The notes under the pieces: model-generated
Told to the model about the DNA's origin: nothing
Seen by the model: the letters and a program-made list of their open reading frames with translations, nothing else
Databases searched by the model: none
Translations under genes and position numbers: made by a program
In this document: positions 34,101-43,659 of the stretch, one piece after another
Position numbering within the stretch: the stretch's first letter is position 1
Layout of the letters: each line of letters starts with the position of its first letter
NCBI RefSeq assembly: GCF_000328475.2
Contig: NC_026479.1
Coordinates: forward strand, 868,001 to 932,000
Direction: 5' to 3'
Length of the DNA stretch: 64,000 nt
From: Mycosarcoma maydis
Lineage: Eukaryota; Basidiomycota; Ustilaginomycetes; Ustilaginales

Positions 34101-37100
34101 GAGATGCCCTCCATGCCATCCGGTTCGTCCAGCTGGGCGTAGATCCTGTGCATGTTCTCGTAGTAGCCTTGCAAGTGGTGGTCGTCCTTGCCTTCTGATC
34201 TAATAGCGCGCACACGCAGCTCAAAATTGAGCAGCGCTCGTGAGTATGCTTTGCACTGCAGTGACGCTTGTGCCATCAGCTCTTGAGAGATGCGATGCAT
34301 AATCGACTCGACGATCACCAAAACTTCTTCTCCGCCCTGAGCCACTCTGGGACGGCGTGAGGTCTTGGCGAGGTCCTGTCGTTTGCGTCTCATCCACACT
34401 CCAACATGATCCATGATCGTAAACAGCGTCTGAGCCGTCAAAAGCTTCCTTTCGGCCTCATAGTTGGTGTGACTCTCGACCTGGTCCCTAAGAACCGTTT
34501 GAATCTCGTCGACAATCGCTTCTCGTTCTGCGTCGTCACCAGAGATGATTGAGTGCAGTACGAGATGCGGTAGCAGATGACGCGCAATGCCCACGTCATG
34601 CGAGCGGATAGCGACGCGAAAAACGCCAAAAATGGTTGACGCAATGCCTGCAGCACTTTTGGTCGCTCCAGCAACGGCAAACACCGCAACCGAGGCGTCG
34701 GATCTTTCCACCGTCTTGGTAATCAGTCGACTCGTCCAGCTTTGCAGCCAATCGCTGTACGAGCGCGAGTGCGTATAGATGGGCGTCTCGCGCATGCTAG
34801 GCTTTCCCACCTGCGCGCCATACCTCGAGTCGAGCAACGGCGTAATCGTGTCGACGACGTCTGGTGGCAAGTCTGCAAGACGTTGTTTCGTCTTGATTCC
34901 CACGGTCCTTGCGTTGGATCCTGTGGCTAGGATGGAGCTATTGAAGCCGGCCACCTTTAGAAGCTCTTGAATGGCATACGCAAGTCCATTTTGCTGTGTG
35001 GTATCTGTCGCTGCTCGAAAAGCAGGCACAAGCAGATCGCGGATGAGATGGATCGAAAAGTCGATGGCCTCCTCCGAGTCCTCGAAGTTGCTCAGAACGA
35101 TCTTGAGAGGCTCTTCCACGGCATGCTCAATTCGATCTGGGTCGACAGCGCCGATCAACCCAAAGCAGCGAAACCCAATATCGCGAATGTCGGTGTGCTG
35201 TGCGTCGCTGCGAGTTGCGACGTGCATCAGCGTGCGAATGCATTGCCCGATGAGAGGACTGAACGAGTCACCGGATGTTAGAGACTCGATATAAGCTCGC
35301 TCTTCGCCAAGGAAGGCCTGTAATTCTCTGAGCGATTCGATGCAGATCGAAGTGTTCTCGTGAGCCGAACGATCCAGAATGTTTCGGAAGCGTCGGTCAG
35401 TATTCCACGTCTCTCTTTCACTACGGAGACCGCGGCAAATGTCTGGAATCTCGGCATCGAGCCGGTCCAAGCTCGGAATGTCGTCAATAAAGTTTTTGAG
35501 GTAAGAAACGTTCTCTAGTATGAGATAGTGCAGGATTGAAATGGCGATCTTTTTCTTTTCTGGATTGAAACGATCCCAAGCTGACAGCAAGGCTGCAGCG
35601 GTTTGACCGACAAAAGGACCGACATCATCGAATCGCAGCGTCCTGATAAAGATCTTCCAACTTTCGAGCGTGGCCAGGCTGAGCGCATCTGGCTCAAGAT
35701 GACTGTTGAGCGTGGCCATGATCTGTGGCGTGACTGCACTGATGGGCGGTCCGATAATCTCAACGAGGGCGCCAATGCTGCGTAAAGCGAAGGCCAGATC
35801 AGTGGCAGTCCTCCGACCATGCTCTCCCGAAAGCTCCTGATTGATCCACGTGAGGATGGCGAGGATCTCGCCTTTCAGGAAAGTCGCCACTTTTGACTTG
35901 TGCATCAGCGAATCCTTGGACCTACTGGCAGCAGCTGTACCACTAATAGTCTCGATGATGAACTCGAGGCCTGCATAGGCCTCCTTTCGTGTGGCTCGAT
36001 TGCCGAGCTTTACGACGAGATAACCAACAATATCGGATTGGCGACTGCGAAGAAGTGCTTTCAGGCTGGCTGCATCCACACCGATGAGCTGGACAAGTGT
36101 GTTGAGACCCAGATCTCGTAGCGTGGCAGATCGCATGAAGAAGGAACGGAAGATGGGAGTAATGTTGTCGTGACAGAGTCGAGGGACATCGGTGCCCAGA
36201 GCGCGTGCGATAAGCTCGATCATCTTTGTGCCCACCTCAGCCGTTCCGTCACCAGCGCATATCATGGTGATGAGGTGAGGCAGCGTGTATTCCTTGGTCA
36301 GGTTGAAGAAAGTGGCCTGGTTCATCTTGATCAGGCTCAAGAAACTCGTCCACAGGTCTGGCATCGATATAAAGCGCTCCACAATGGACGTCGATACCTT
36401 TTCAAAGTGCTTTTGGACCAGTTGATATGTCGTGCACCGCTGTGCAGCAGCGATCTGCACAACTTGTGTGTACGCGCATGCCTTGATGAACGGATTGGGA
36501 TGGCCAAGATGCAAGATAAGCGTGAGCAAGCAGGCCTCTTGACAGCCTTCGACCGGCAACTCGAAGAGACGAGCGAGGCCTATCAGCGCGGTCTCGTGGC
36601 CAAAAGCCAAATTGGAGTCGGCGAGAATGTTTTCGTAGCTCTTCGGCACCTGGAGAAAGTGGGCCATCCACTCTTCCTCGTTGCTTGTATCTCGCTGCTG
36701 CAGTAGCCTCATCTGATATAACAGGGCTAGCTCGTTGGCAGCGAGCCGCGAACTACGAGCTTTTGACCGCAACGAATGCGAGATAATGCTCACGACATAC
36801 CTGTCTCCATTGTCAGGAAGCGATTCTGTGACAGCAGAGTGCTCAACGCAGCGGCACAGCATGTTGAGGGTTCCGGCCGAGACGGGAAGGGAGGCTTTGA
36901 CGGAGCTGTGAGCATCTTTCCACAGGCCAGCGACGGCGGTCGAGTCAAGCTTGGTGTTCAAACCTTCTTGCTCTGCTTGGGCTGCTGCTGCGGGAGAGTC
37001 GTCAATATATGAGCTTTGCACACCGTCTGAATCAGTAGAATCTTCCCTTTGAGCGGATCGAGCAAATGACTGCGAAATCAGACGTCGTCTTGAAAGCTCG

Positions 37101-39052
37101 CGTAGATAGATGTCGGCACCTTCAAACTCTGGTGATGAGAGTCTAGCCTGGAGTAAGGCGTCTAAAACCGCGTTGGCTTTCGTTGGCGTCGCTGAATTAC
37201 CGAGCTTGCGACGCTTGAAGCGATCGAGACGATCGCGAGTCGAATTCTTGCGTCCGTGCTGCTCCGTCGGAGCGCCAGCATGTACTTGGTCTCGCCAGAG
37301 ACAATAAAGACGCTGCAGTTTTTCAGCGTGACCTTTACCCTTGCGTGCGTCGTGAGCCTGTTGTTCGTCCACAGCAAATCTGAGCAAAGTGGTGAGCTGT
37401 TCGCCGAGCTCTTGTGCGAGTGTCGCCTCGGGACAATGCCCATTCGAAACGACCGAAAACAGAAGGGCCGATACGTAGCATATGTGGGCAGACCGTTGCA
37501 TGGGATCCGATGAATCAGCGAGAGAACGAGCGGCCAGCCGGATTTGAGTTGTGATCAAAAAGAGATAGGGCTGGAGCACAATCGCCAGCTGTGGATCCGG
37601 TGTCTCGAGCGCACAAGCGCTGAAGCAATCACCAATTGAATCGAAAACATGCACAAGATTAGAGTGCGCTTTATCTTGGGCGTCGAGATGGTCGAACACA
37701 TCTACGAGAGACGACATGTGCTCAGCGACTACCTGCAAGAACCTCACGAGGTGGCTCGAATAGCATTCTCCAAGAAACTTGGCGTGGCTGCCTATGATGC
37801 TGTAAGCGTTTGCAGCCAAAGTCATGCATGAAGCCGGAAATAGGCTATTCTGCCTGGCGCACGTCCACCCATGTTGAAGATGCTCGACAAACAAGACCAC
37901 GCTGTGGTCTGCGAGATCCAAAAAGTAGACCGGATATGCTTTTGCCAGACGGATACAGATATCTATGGAGACAAGGAACAGAGCCTCTGCACGATTGATG
38001 ACGGATTCATCCGGCTTCATTGAGACTGAGGTCGATCCCACAACAGCGCCGCTGAGGGGGAAAGAGAATGCGGCATCCATCTGTAAAGAGGAGAGAGCGG
38101 CAAGGCCGCTACCGCTAGGCTTAGGCCGATCCTTGCGCGATGAGAGGCGGTACGAGAAATCGGATATCGGTGTCCGAAAGAAAGAGACTGTGGGTGATAG
38201 CGTGGGTGCAGAGCTCCGGATCGGAGCTTGGTGAGGTACGGAAGGGATTACAAATTCGGGAAGACATGCCGTGGAGCTGAACGAAGTCTTCCCGGTTTGA
38301 GCGAGCGCGTGAACAGAGACTCGTAGGCACTCGGCGAGAACATAGCGCACATTATCAATTTGACCGACGGCTTCTGTCGATGTTGCGAGCAACTGCTGCA
38401 AGTGGTCGATGATTTGTTGAGAGAGGTCTAAGGCATGCTGAGCTTTTTGGGAGTCTTTCATCGCTGTAGCATTGCGGCTTGATGCAAGCATCGAAGCCGC
38501 TGCACACAGTAAGCGGGGAGTTGCCCATACATCAAAGGTGGTGTTAGCCATGTCAAGCGTCACAGCGCCGATGGAAGCTGAGACGGGAGCTGTGGCAGCG
38601 GCATGATCGCGTGGCTCGAAGAGATGTTCGAGGTACTTTGGCGAAGCCACGAGAGTTCGAGACAGTGTATCGAGGACTTGCCGGACGCCTATGCCTACAG
38701 ATGAATTTTGCGCGTTGGCATGGTCCCAGTCTGATGAGGATTCGACGAGCGGCACAATGACGCCCGAGATAAGAAGGCGATTGAGCGTGTGTGCGATTTC
38801 CTCTTCAGTGTGAGGGCCTCCTTGTCCGTCTGTCTGTTCATCGAGCGTCGATTTGGCGTGGTGGAGACCCTCTGCGAGGAACTGCGAAGCTGCTGCGAGC
38901 GCAGTGGAGGAACTTCGGTTGTTTTGAATGTCAGCCGATTGTGGAGCAGTTTCCACAGAAGCAGAAGCAGCATTGGTGATGCTGGTGCCTACCACTTTGC
39001 GGAGCAGAGCTTCGAGGGCACCATTGGGTGACACATTAGATGAAGCCAGCAT
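31139..39052 (-). CDS. ATR1: DNA-damage checkpoint kinase ATR / Mec1 / Rad3 (PI3K-like kinase)
   Basis: Sensor kinase recruited with its ATRIP partner to RPA-coated single-stranded DNA, activating Chk1 in S/G2 checkpoint control; in smuts the ATR-Chk1 axis is also known to be used in cell-cycle control. One uninterrupted 2637-codon exon. HEAT-like helical repeats fill the first 1500 residues, with the UME-type region (TSLSLIKMNQATFFNLTKEY, similar to ATR) near 890. The FAT domain follows (about 1570-2120). The kinase domain has PLQSSMTVLLPSN, PFLCKPRDDLRKDARLMEF, the catalytic loop GDRHGEN (Asp at 2462) and HVDLNCLFDKG. The FATC tail ends SNLAKMYIGWSSWL; the YIGW form supports ATR rather than ATM or TOR. 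Size is like other fungal Mec1/Rad3 proteins (about 2350-2450) or slightly larger. Confidence 0.95.
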   Translation of the reverse strand: MLASSNVSPNGALEALLRKVVGTSITNAASASVETAPQSADIQNNRSSSTALAAASQFLAEGLHHAKSTLDEQTDGQGGPHTEEEIAHTLNRLLISGVIVPLVESSSDWDHANAQNSSVGIGVRQVLDTLSRTLVASPKYLEHLFEPRDHAAATAPVSASIGAVTLDMANTTFDVWATPRLLCAAASMLASSRNATAMKDSQKAQHALDLSQQIIDHLQQLLATSTEAVGQIDNVRYVLAECLRVSVHALAQTGKTSFSSTACLPEFVIPSVPHQAPIRSSAPTLSPTVSFFRTPISDFSYRLSSRKDRPKPSGSGLAALSSLQMDAAFSFPLSGAVVGSTSVSMKPDESVINRAEALFLVSIDICIRLAKAYPVYFLDLADHSVVLFVEHLQHGWTCARQNSLFPASCMTLAANAYSIIGSHAKFLGECYSSHLVRFLQVVAEHMSSLVDVFDHLDAQDKAHSNLVHVFDSIGDCFSACALETPDPQLAIVLQPYLFLITTQIRLAARSLADSSDPMQRSAHICYVSALLFSVVSNGHCPEATLAQELGEQLTTLLRFAVDEQQAHDARKGKGHAEKLQRLYCLWRDQVHAGAPTEQHGRKNSTRDRLDRFKRRKLGNSATPTKANAVLDALLQARLSSPEFEGADIYLRELSRRRLISQSFARSAQREDSTDSDGVQSSYIDDSPAAAAQAEQEGLNTKLDSTAVAGLWKDAHSSVKASLPVSAGTLNMLCRCVEHSAVTESLPDNGDRYVVSIISHSLRSKARSSRLAANELALLYQMRLLQQRDTSNEEEWMAHFLQVPKSYENILADSNLAFGHETALIGLARLFELPVEGCQEACLLTLILHLGHPNPFIKACAYTQVVQIAAAQRCTTYQLVQKHFEKVSTSIVERFISMPDLWTSFLSLIKMNQATFFNLTKEYTLPHLITMICAGDGTAEVGTKMIELIARALGTDVPRLCHDNITPIFRSFFMRSATLRDLGLNTLVQLIGVDAASLKALLRSRQSDIVGYLVVKLGNRATRKEAYAGLEFIIETISGTAAASRSKDSLMHKSKVATFLKGEILAILTWINQELSGEHGRRTATDLAFALRSIGALVEIIGPPISAVTPQIMATLNSHLEPDALSLATLESWKIFIRTLRFDDVGPFVGQTAAALLSAWDRFNPEKKKIAISILHYLILENVSYLKNFIDDIPSLDRLDAEIPDICRGLRSERETWNTDRRFRNILDRSAHENTSICIESLRELQAFLGEERAYIESLTSGDSFSPLIGQCIRTLMHVATRSDAQHTDIRDIGFRCFGLIGAVDPDRIEHAVEEPLKIVLSNFEDSEEAIDFSIHLIRDLLVPAFRAATDTTQQNGLAYAIQELLKVAGFNSSILATGSNARTVGIKTKQRLADLPPDVVDTITPLLDSRYGAQVGKPSMRETPIYTHSRSYSDWLQSWTSRLITKTVERSDASVAVFAVAGATKSAAGIASTIFGVFRVAIRSHDVGIARHLLPHLVLHSIISGDDAEREAIVDEIQTVLRDQVESHTNYEAERKLLTAQTLFTIMDHVGVWMRRKRQDLAKTSRRPRVAQGGEEVLVIVESIMHRISQELMAQASLQCKAYSRALLNFELRVRAIRSEGKDDHHLQGYYENMHRIYAQLDEPDGMEGISTRVISPSLEHQIREHESTGRWTSAQSCWEVEIQQRPDDPELHLGLLRCLRNLGHYDTMRTHIRGVLSAHPEWEDLLDSFRVEGACILGDWDEVEARTKGSEAKSPEHSVGRALLAMRQNDAEVFGKVLVQARQDLGKPLVAAGKASYGGVYGSVLHLHMLQELEMIRSHARVHEDDRARELMGVVAPDAGSDLNRSLTARLNATLPSFRTQEPLLSLRRTAFAALLSRLGSGNEVGEAWIATAKIARRAGHIQAAYSATLQAGQNQATFAFVQRVKLLAKEDKTHEAIRDLANSLNTLTSTFKPGQLGRDSVTRLIELEKTDSTGRALRIERATFAKARLLLARLQDSTLRYTVNEILDRYKEATKEQPKSEKMWYHLGHFQDTHEGLLPNMTMQRYNVCRAFLRSAHVGTKFFYRTLPRVLTIWMDLAADEQILAHGKKSSSSDAELGQKVAAFTELNDQMTKYTRRLKPFQWLAVFPQLVARIVQKNEDAWLVLQEIILQVLLAYPQQAMWLMVAGASSKDAERKKRYGEIVHRISFKGGSSHREVSKVVSSSQRLAKELLRMCDYHVSKNETVLSIEKLFPGLLEVANTSELLLPLQSSMTVLLPSNHLISADHRPFASNLPTIMSFEDTIEVMNSLQKPLKMMIVGNDGNRYPFLCKPRDDLRKDARLMEFDSMINKLLQSQPESRKRKLYVRTYAVLILNEEHGLIEWVPHTVGFRHILTKLYNAKGVQIYTSEVKTNMDDARMARDSRTSEIIFETRVLAKFAPVFHEWFLATFPDPTAWLQARSAYARTAAVMSMVGFVLGLGDRHGENILFDSNSGDTVHVDLNCLFDKGQRFEIPERVPFRLTQNMVDAMGVTGCDGVFRKSAEITMGILRDNRDSLMSVLEAMVHDPLGEWSVPEDRHRSKGTGRKNDGRGEDPRVVEARRALDPVANKLDGRLYRLGSREPSPPFSTSNLVDALIKEATSHSNLAKMYIGWSSWL

Positions 39053-39523
39053 GGTTGCAAAGATGATAGGCGTTTTTCATCCTTCCTTAGGCTTGGACAC
39101 TGGAGATCAGTGTAGCTTGACCGATACTGCAATGATAACGATGGAGGTGATGGCGGCGGCCGCAATGCTCTGGAGATGCTAGGGTGAAGCTGAGCAAGAC
39201 AGACTCGGCTAGAAAAAAACACTGCGTGATTCGTGAATGTGACCGTTGCGCTGCAAATCATACATCATGCTTGTGATCCATGTTCCATGATTCACGATTC
39301 ACGATTCGTGATTCGTGATTATTCGTGAATAATGATAATAAGGTGGCAACAGGAACGCGTGTTGCTGACGCGTAAAGAGCCAGCCGAATCCAACACTCAC
39401 GCGCTCTGCCGTGTGTTACTGACTTGCCGTTAGAGCTCCACGCTCGAAATTCTCGGATTGGTACGAATACGATCAATCTTCCTTTCTCCCAGCATAGAGC
39501 GACGGTACAATCGCTTCTACGCA
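39053..39523. promoter_or_regulatory. Divergent promoter region between ATR and MZT1
   Basis: 471 bp. A dense heptamer cluster at 39289-39330 lies near the middle and one CGTGATTCGTGAAT pair is at about 39225-39239. No gene within. Confidence 0.55.
39289..39330. repeat. Heptamer cluster with orientation switch
   Basis: GATTCACGATTCACG followed by ATTCGTGATTCGTGATT and ATTCGTGAAT. The two halves are inverted copies, so the cluster is a long imperfect palindrome between two divergent genes. Confidence 0.8.
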
Positions 39524-39904
39524 ATGCAAGATGGAGGAAGCACGAAGCGCAGCAAGTCAGGAGAGTTTGGACAGTGAGTGCTGCACTCGGTCGGATCACG
39601 TCTGACACAAATGCTGACACAAATGACTAACGTCTCAAACCAACACCTTGAGGGTTCCCTTGGCTTCAGTTCTGCATGATATGTCGAAACTGCTCAATAC
39701 AGGTCTCTCGCGAGAACAGCTACGCGCATGTGTAGAGCTAATCGAAAGCGGGGTCAGCGCCGAAGCAGTTGCTGTAAGTACTTTGATGGAGGGGTAAAGC
39801 AAGTGCAACTGACCAGATAGCTGACTTGGAAGCTTTCCTTCCGCCTTCTGATCATGTCCAAGGCTATCGTCGAGAACCTTCGAAAAGAGGCTGCCAAGCA
39901 TTAG
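39524..39904 (+). CDS. MZT1: Mitotic-spindle organizing protein 1 (MOZART1), three small exons
   Basis: Small subunit of gamma-tubulin complexes that helps dock them at spindle pole bodies and activate microtubule nucleation. Inferred exons 39524-39573, 39653-39773 and 39863-39904 give 70 residues; introns are 79 and 89 nt with donors GTGAGT and GTAAGT and CTAAC/CTGAC branch sequences. The product has a short variable basic N-terminus (MQDGGSTKRSKSGEF), then the diagnostic core VLHDMSKLLNTGLSREQL and ACVELIESGVSAEAVA, and ends AIVENLRKEAAKH. This parallels the family pattern of LLEISRILNTGLD, CVRLCEQGINPEAL and VIKELRK. Length fits (60-85 residues). Exons 2 and 3 are secure; exon 1 rests on one donor/acceptor choice that keeps phase. 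The gene lies head-to-head with ATR. Confidence 0.88.
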
Positions 39905-41530
39905 TTTGATCGCGCAACAGCATTCGAGACCGATCATTCACGCTGACGAAGCTCCGTGTTGGTGTCTCATCTGTACCCTGTTCCACACTTCGAGTCTGAA
40001 ATTGCACTGCGACACGAGAGTGCAAACACCGCAGAACGGAGACCCTGGCATCATTGCGACACACGAACAATCTTTGGGACAGAACAGATAACTATGCGCA
40101 TTGCCATTGACTTCCCTCGTCTGTAGAGAAGCCAGGACGGCTGTCCTGCAGAAGTAAAGAGCATTTGGCGCTCTTACATGTGCGACTTTGCTTCTTACCA
40201 TCCTCACGACAGTGCTCCGAACATCTGCTAGAGTGCGCCGATCCTCGCCAGACTGACATCGAGTCATGAGAGCCGCGCAGAGTGGTTCAGCGTTTGATGT
40301 GGATACTTGATGTTCACAATGAGGACACCGCCCATAGAGATCGGCGAAGGGTTGTTCTGTACTCGTGTCTCTCCCGATGAGAGCTATAGTATGCACGCGG
40401 ATCGGGAGTGACCAAGAAAGCAAGCAGCAAGCAGCCCCTGAGTCTGGCTCGGAAAACGGTTGTGGAAGTTCAAGCTCGGCAGCACGTGTGATCACGAATC
40501 CTGAGAAAAACGGCAGCAGAGCAGCGGATTCAGGTCGAAAATTACGTGCCAGCCGAAAGGCGAGGCGCGGACACAAACAGGGGCTGCAGCAGAAACAGGA
40601 GCCAGCCGAGGCACTGACACAGACAGAGCTGTCAAAAACAACAGATCAACATCAGCAAACCGAAAAACGTGTTTATTGGCATTGCTCAACTTCCCTTTGG
40701 GGCAGCTTGCACAGGGTCACCCAAACTCTGTGACAGCTTTGGGGTCACAGCCGCCTTCAGCTTGTTCTGACACACTACAAGGGAGAAACAGACAGGGGGC
40801 CAAGCGTCTCGGTGCTCTCTTGGCAGCATCTGCTTGCGCCCTACTTTGCTTCTCTTCGCGGCACGACTGACTTGGGCAACTCGATCAGAATAATGGCAGG
40901 AGCTTCTCGAGGCGGGGACTGAGCTAGCGCCAAGATCAGCAAGTTGCATCGTTCCAGTAACATTCACATTGTATGGGTGTTGACATTTAGGCGCGTTTCT
41001 TCGAGTGTGTCTTGAGAAACCCGTTCAGCAGTGGATCTGCTGACAAAGGTCCACGATCCACGATTGTCTTTGCTGTGCACTGTGTCGGATACGCAGCTGT
41101 GCCGCGTCAATTGTGACTGAAAGGGTCTTGTGATTGTGTTGTCCATCTGCCTTCCGGCTTTGTCATTTCTGACTTGTTCACACAGCCTCAGCCTCCACGC
41201 ATGAATCCCTCCTCCTTCCTCTATATCTGTCACCAACCTCCCTCATCCTGTTCCACAACCTAAGCCCGAACCACATCTCACTGCGTCGACAGCATATCCG
41301 TGCATGCACCTTCCCCCTTAAAGACTCACAACAACACTTGGTCAACTGCTACGCCTTCAATCACCAGCAAAGGTAATTCTAGTATCAGAACTACCAAAAC
41401 CACCATGCGGTATCTTTAAAGAGACGTTGTCGGCACAACCGGTTCGTCTCGCTGTACAGCACACCACGGGGACATCAACGGCGCCACGCGCGGTGGCAGC
41501 CGTGGTATCACCGCGCTGCCCGTCGCGATC
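39905..41530. other. Gene-free interval upstream of the tetraspan protein
   Basis: 1.6 kb. The last 300 bp look like a promoter and leader: CTCTATATCTG near 41218, then a pyrimidine-rich stretch and a possible 5'-UTR donor (AAAGGTAATT near 41370). Two open frames in the middle (minus 39938-40576, plus 40365-40733) overlap each other and have no recognisable content. This is one of few 5' regions here lacking a tandem heptamer array. Confidence 0.45.
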
Positions 41531-43378
41531 ATGCGATTCTACAATCAAGACGACAGCCACTCGGCGGGAAGCTCTTATCCGTCCTACCCGCCCGTTGCTT
41601 CCTCTGCATCATTCTCTAATCATCATCAAAACATGCGTCGATTCAGCGTGGAACATGCTCGTCCTTCCTCACAGGCCAATGGCTCCAGAACGCGCTACAG
41701 CGAGCCACCTCGCAGTCCTTTGCACCTACCACCACCGCCACCGCAACACTCTCATCGCGGATCGGATTCGTACGAGGAGAGAGACCTTGGAGAAATCGCA
41801 GCAGCCAACCAGGCTGCTCAGGAACAAAGATGGGGTTCGCACACTGCCCTCTCAGAAGCACCTGCTCGACATGAACTATACCAAGATCAGCAAAACTTGA
41901 TCTACCGCCACTACTCCGTGCCCGCGATGCCCGGCAGCTACGAACCTGAGCGCTATGAGCCTGCTCACTATGATGGAGGCTTTTATTTGGAGCCGCTGGC
42001 AAGTTCGTACGAGCTAGCGCCAAAGGATCTAGTGGCTCCACGCAATGGAGCTCTCTCCATAGCCTCGGGCCAGTCTCGCCAAAGTCTTCCAGCCTACGCG
42101 TCGCCTGCATCGGAATCACCCAACATGTTCAGCATCAATGCAGCTCATCATCTGCCCGGATCTCACGCACGTCCACAGGATGTGTTTGGACCAGACATTG
42201 CGCAGCCAGGTGCACGTTTTGGCGATTCCCTGCCGGGCTTCCCCAACTGGTCTCACACCTGGTACGGTGGGCACCTCTCAGCGGACGGTCATGCTTACAC
42301 GATGGTGCCGCCAGGCTCAGGTCAGAGCGGGTGGGAAAGTGAGACGCTCAGTCATGGCCGAAATGTAGCTCCCGGGCTCGTTGGCCAATATGGACCACAT
42401 CCCTATGGCCAAACAATGACAAAGGACTACGTGAAAGAGGAGCGCATCCGTATGCTGGAAAAGGAGTTCGGACCCAAAATGACAAGCAAGCGGAGAAGCA
42501 AAGCAGCTGACGATGATGAGTTGGATGATGACAGCCTGGAGGCAGAGAACGTTCCGATGGGCGGCATCGATGCTAAAGGTCGTCTTGTTCTCCCGCGTCG
42601 AAAGCTGCGCACCACAACGCGCTGGCTACAATCCCTTGTATCTCTGGGCGCGGCCGGATTGGGCATCGGTGGATTCATCCTGATTCGACCGCAAGAGAAA
42701 GCACCGCCATCTGGCACGTTTGCGTCGTTCGTTTTGTACGGTGTTTCGGCCATCTCGTCCATTGTCTGCCTTTGGCTCTTCGCCCTGAAGCCATGTTGTC
42801 GCTCTGGTCGCGAGCCCAAGTCTTTGGGGGGACCAGCAGCTGGACATGGCTTGGTGATCCCCATCATGGCCGCAGGAGGAGGTGCTGCAGGTGGCAATGG
42901 CAAACCGAGCATGTTTGGCAAAAAATCCAAAGCACAACAGGGCCCTACAGTCAACCTCATCGTTGATCCGAAGCTTCTGGGAGGTCGTGCAGACGTGTCA
43001 GACACAGACACGGATGACGATGACGACGCAACTGTCTCAGGTGAGGAGTGTCGCCGCAAGAAACGCAAGGCAAAGAAACGCAAGCAACTGGGTATGCTGG
43101 CCAAAATCAAGCAACAAGCACACTGGCGTCTTGCACGAAAGAGTCTCAAATGGGATTGCGGCTGGGACGTCGTGCTGTGTCTGTTGTGGGGAGCAGCGGC
43201 GGTAATGGCGCTAGCAGTGGGACGTAAATGTCCTGCCGGGACGGCCGAAGGCTGGTGCAACTTGTACAATGGTGCTATCGCCTGTTCAGTGATTGCTACG
43301 CTTCTGTTTCTCGTGGCGATTTGGTGCGATATCGTTGCGCTGCGAGCCTCCAAGGCTCCGCCCGGCGGTCGTGTCTAG
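41531..43378 (+). CDS. Tetraspan membrane protein with long disordered N-terminus, family unknown
   Basis: 615 codons, one exon, starting at ATG 41531. I do not recognise the family. Residues 1-330 are low-complexity, rich in Ser, Tyr, His, Pro and Gly, with several Tyr-containing short repeats (SYEPERYEPAHYDGGFYLEP). A charged stretch follows (about 300-345: MTKDYVKEERIRMLEKEFGP, SKRRSKAADDDELDDD). Four hydrophobic helices are visible: about 364-386 (LVSLGAAGLGIGGFILI), 396-419 (FVLYGVSAISSIVCLWLFAL), 545-565 (VVLCLLWGAAAVMALAVG) and 579-605 (ACSVIATLLFLVAIWCDIVA). A basic, partly acidic cytosolic loop separates the two pairs (DTDTDDDDD, then RRKKRKAKKRKQ). The arrangement recalls MARVEL- or Sur7-like cortical proteins, but no motif proves it. 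Confidence 0.75.
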   Translation: MRFYNQDDSHSAGSSYPSYPPVASSASFSNHHQNMRRFSVEHARPSSQANGSRTRYSEPPRSPLHLPPPPPQHSHRGSDSYEERDLGEIAAANQAAQEQRWGSHTALSEAPARHELYQDQQNLIYRHYSVPAMPGSYEPERYEPAHYDGGFYLEPLASSYELAPKDLVAPRNGALSIASGQSRQSLPAYASPASESPNMFSINAAHHLPGSHARPQDVFGPDIAQPGARFGDSLPGFPNWSHTWYGGHLSADGHAYTMVPPGSGQSGWESETLSHGRNVAPGLVGQYGPHPYGQTMTKDYVKEERIRMLEKEFGPKMTSKRRSKAADDDELDDDSLEAENVPMGGIDAKGRLVLPRRKLRTTTRWLQSLVSLGAAGLGIGGFILIRPQEKAPPSGTFASFVLYGVSAISSIVCLWLFALKPCCRSGREPKSLGGPAAGHGLVIPIMAAGGGAAGGNGKPSMFGKKSKAQQGPTVNLIVDPKLLGGRADVSDTDTDDDDDATVSGEECRRKKRKAKKRKQLGMLAKIKQQAHWRLARKSLKWDCGWDVVLCLLWGAAAVMALAVGRKCPAGTAEGWCNLYNGAIACSVIATLLFLVAIWCDIVALRASKAPPGGRV

Positions 43379-43659
43379 TCTTTTCGCTCGCAACTTGCTC
43401 GCTATCGATCACGCCTCATGCTGCATGCATCACGTACCTCTGGCCACACGCATCGAGTCAGCATTCTGCATTCAGATTGACATGAATCCTTTTGGCACCT
43501 TTTCACGATCCGCATGACTACCATTCTCAATATACAATATACCAAACGACGGACAATCGCTTCTCATTACCACTGCATCGTTTCGCATTGTCTCTGTTGC
43601 AATCAGGATTTATGGCACCTCCATGCATGCTTGAGCTGGAAGATTGACGTCGCGTCTTG

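Noticed and set aside
39938..40576. 212-codon Cys-containing open frame on the minus strand
   Set aside because: It begins at a near-cognate codon, has no recognisable domain, and overlaps another frame on the opposite strand; composition looks like non-coding DNA.
40365..40733. 122-codon Gln/Ser-rich frame on the plus strand
   Set aside because: Overlaps the frame above, no similarity or promoter support.
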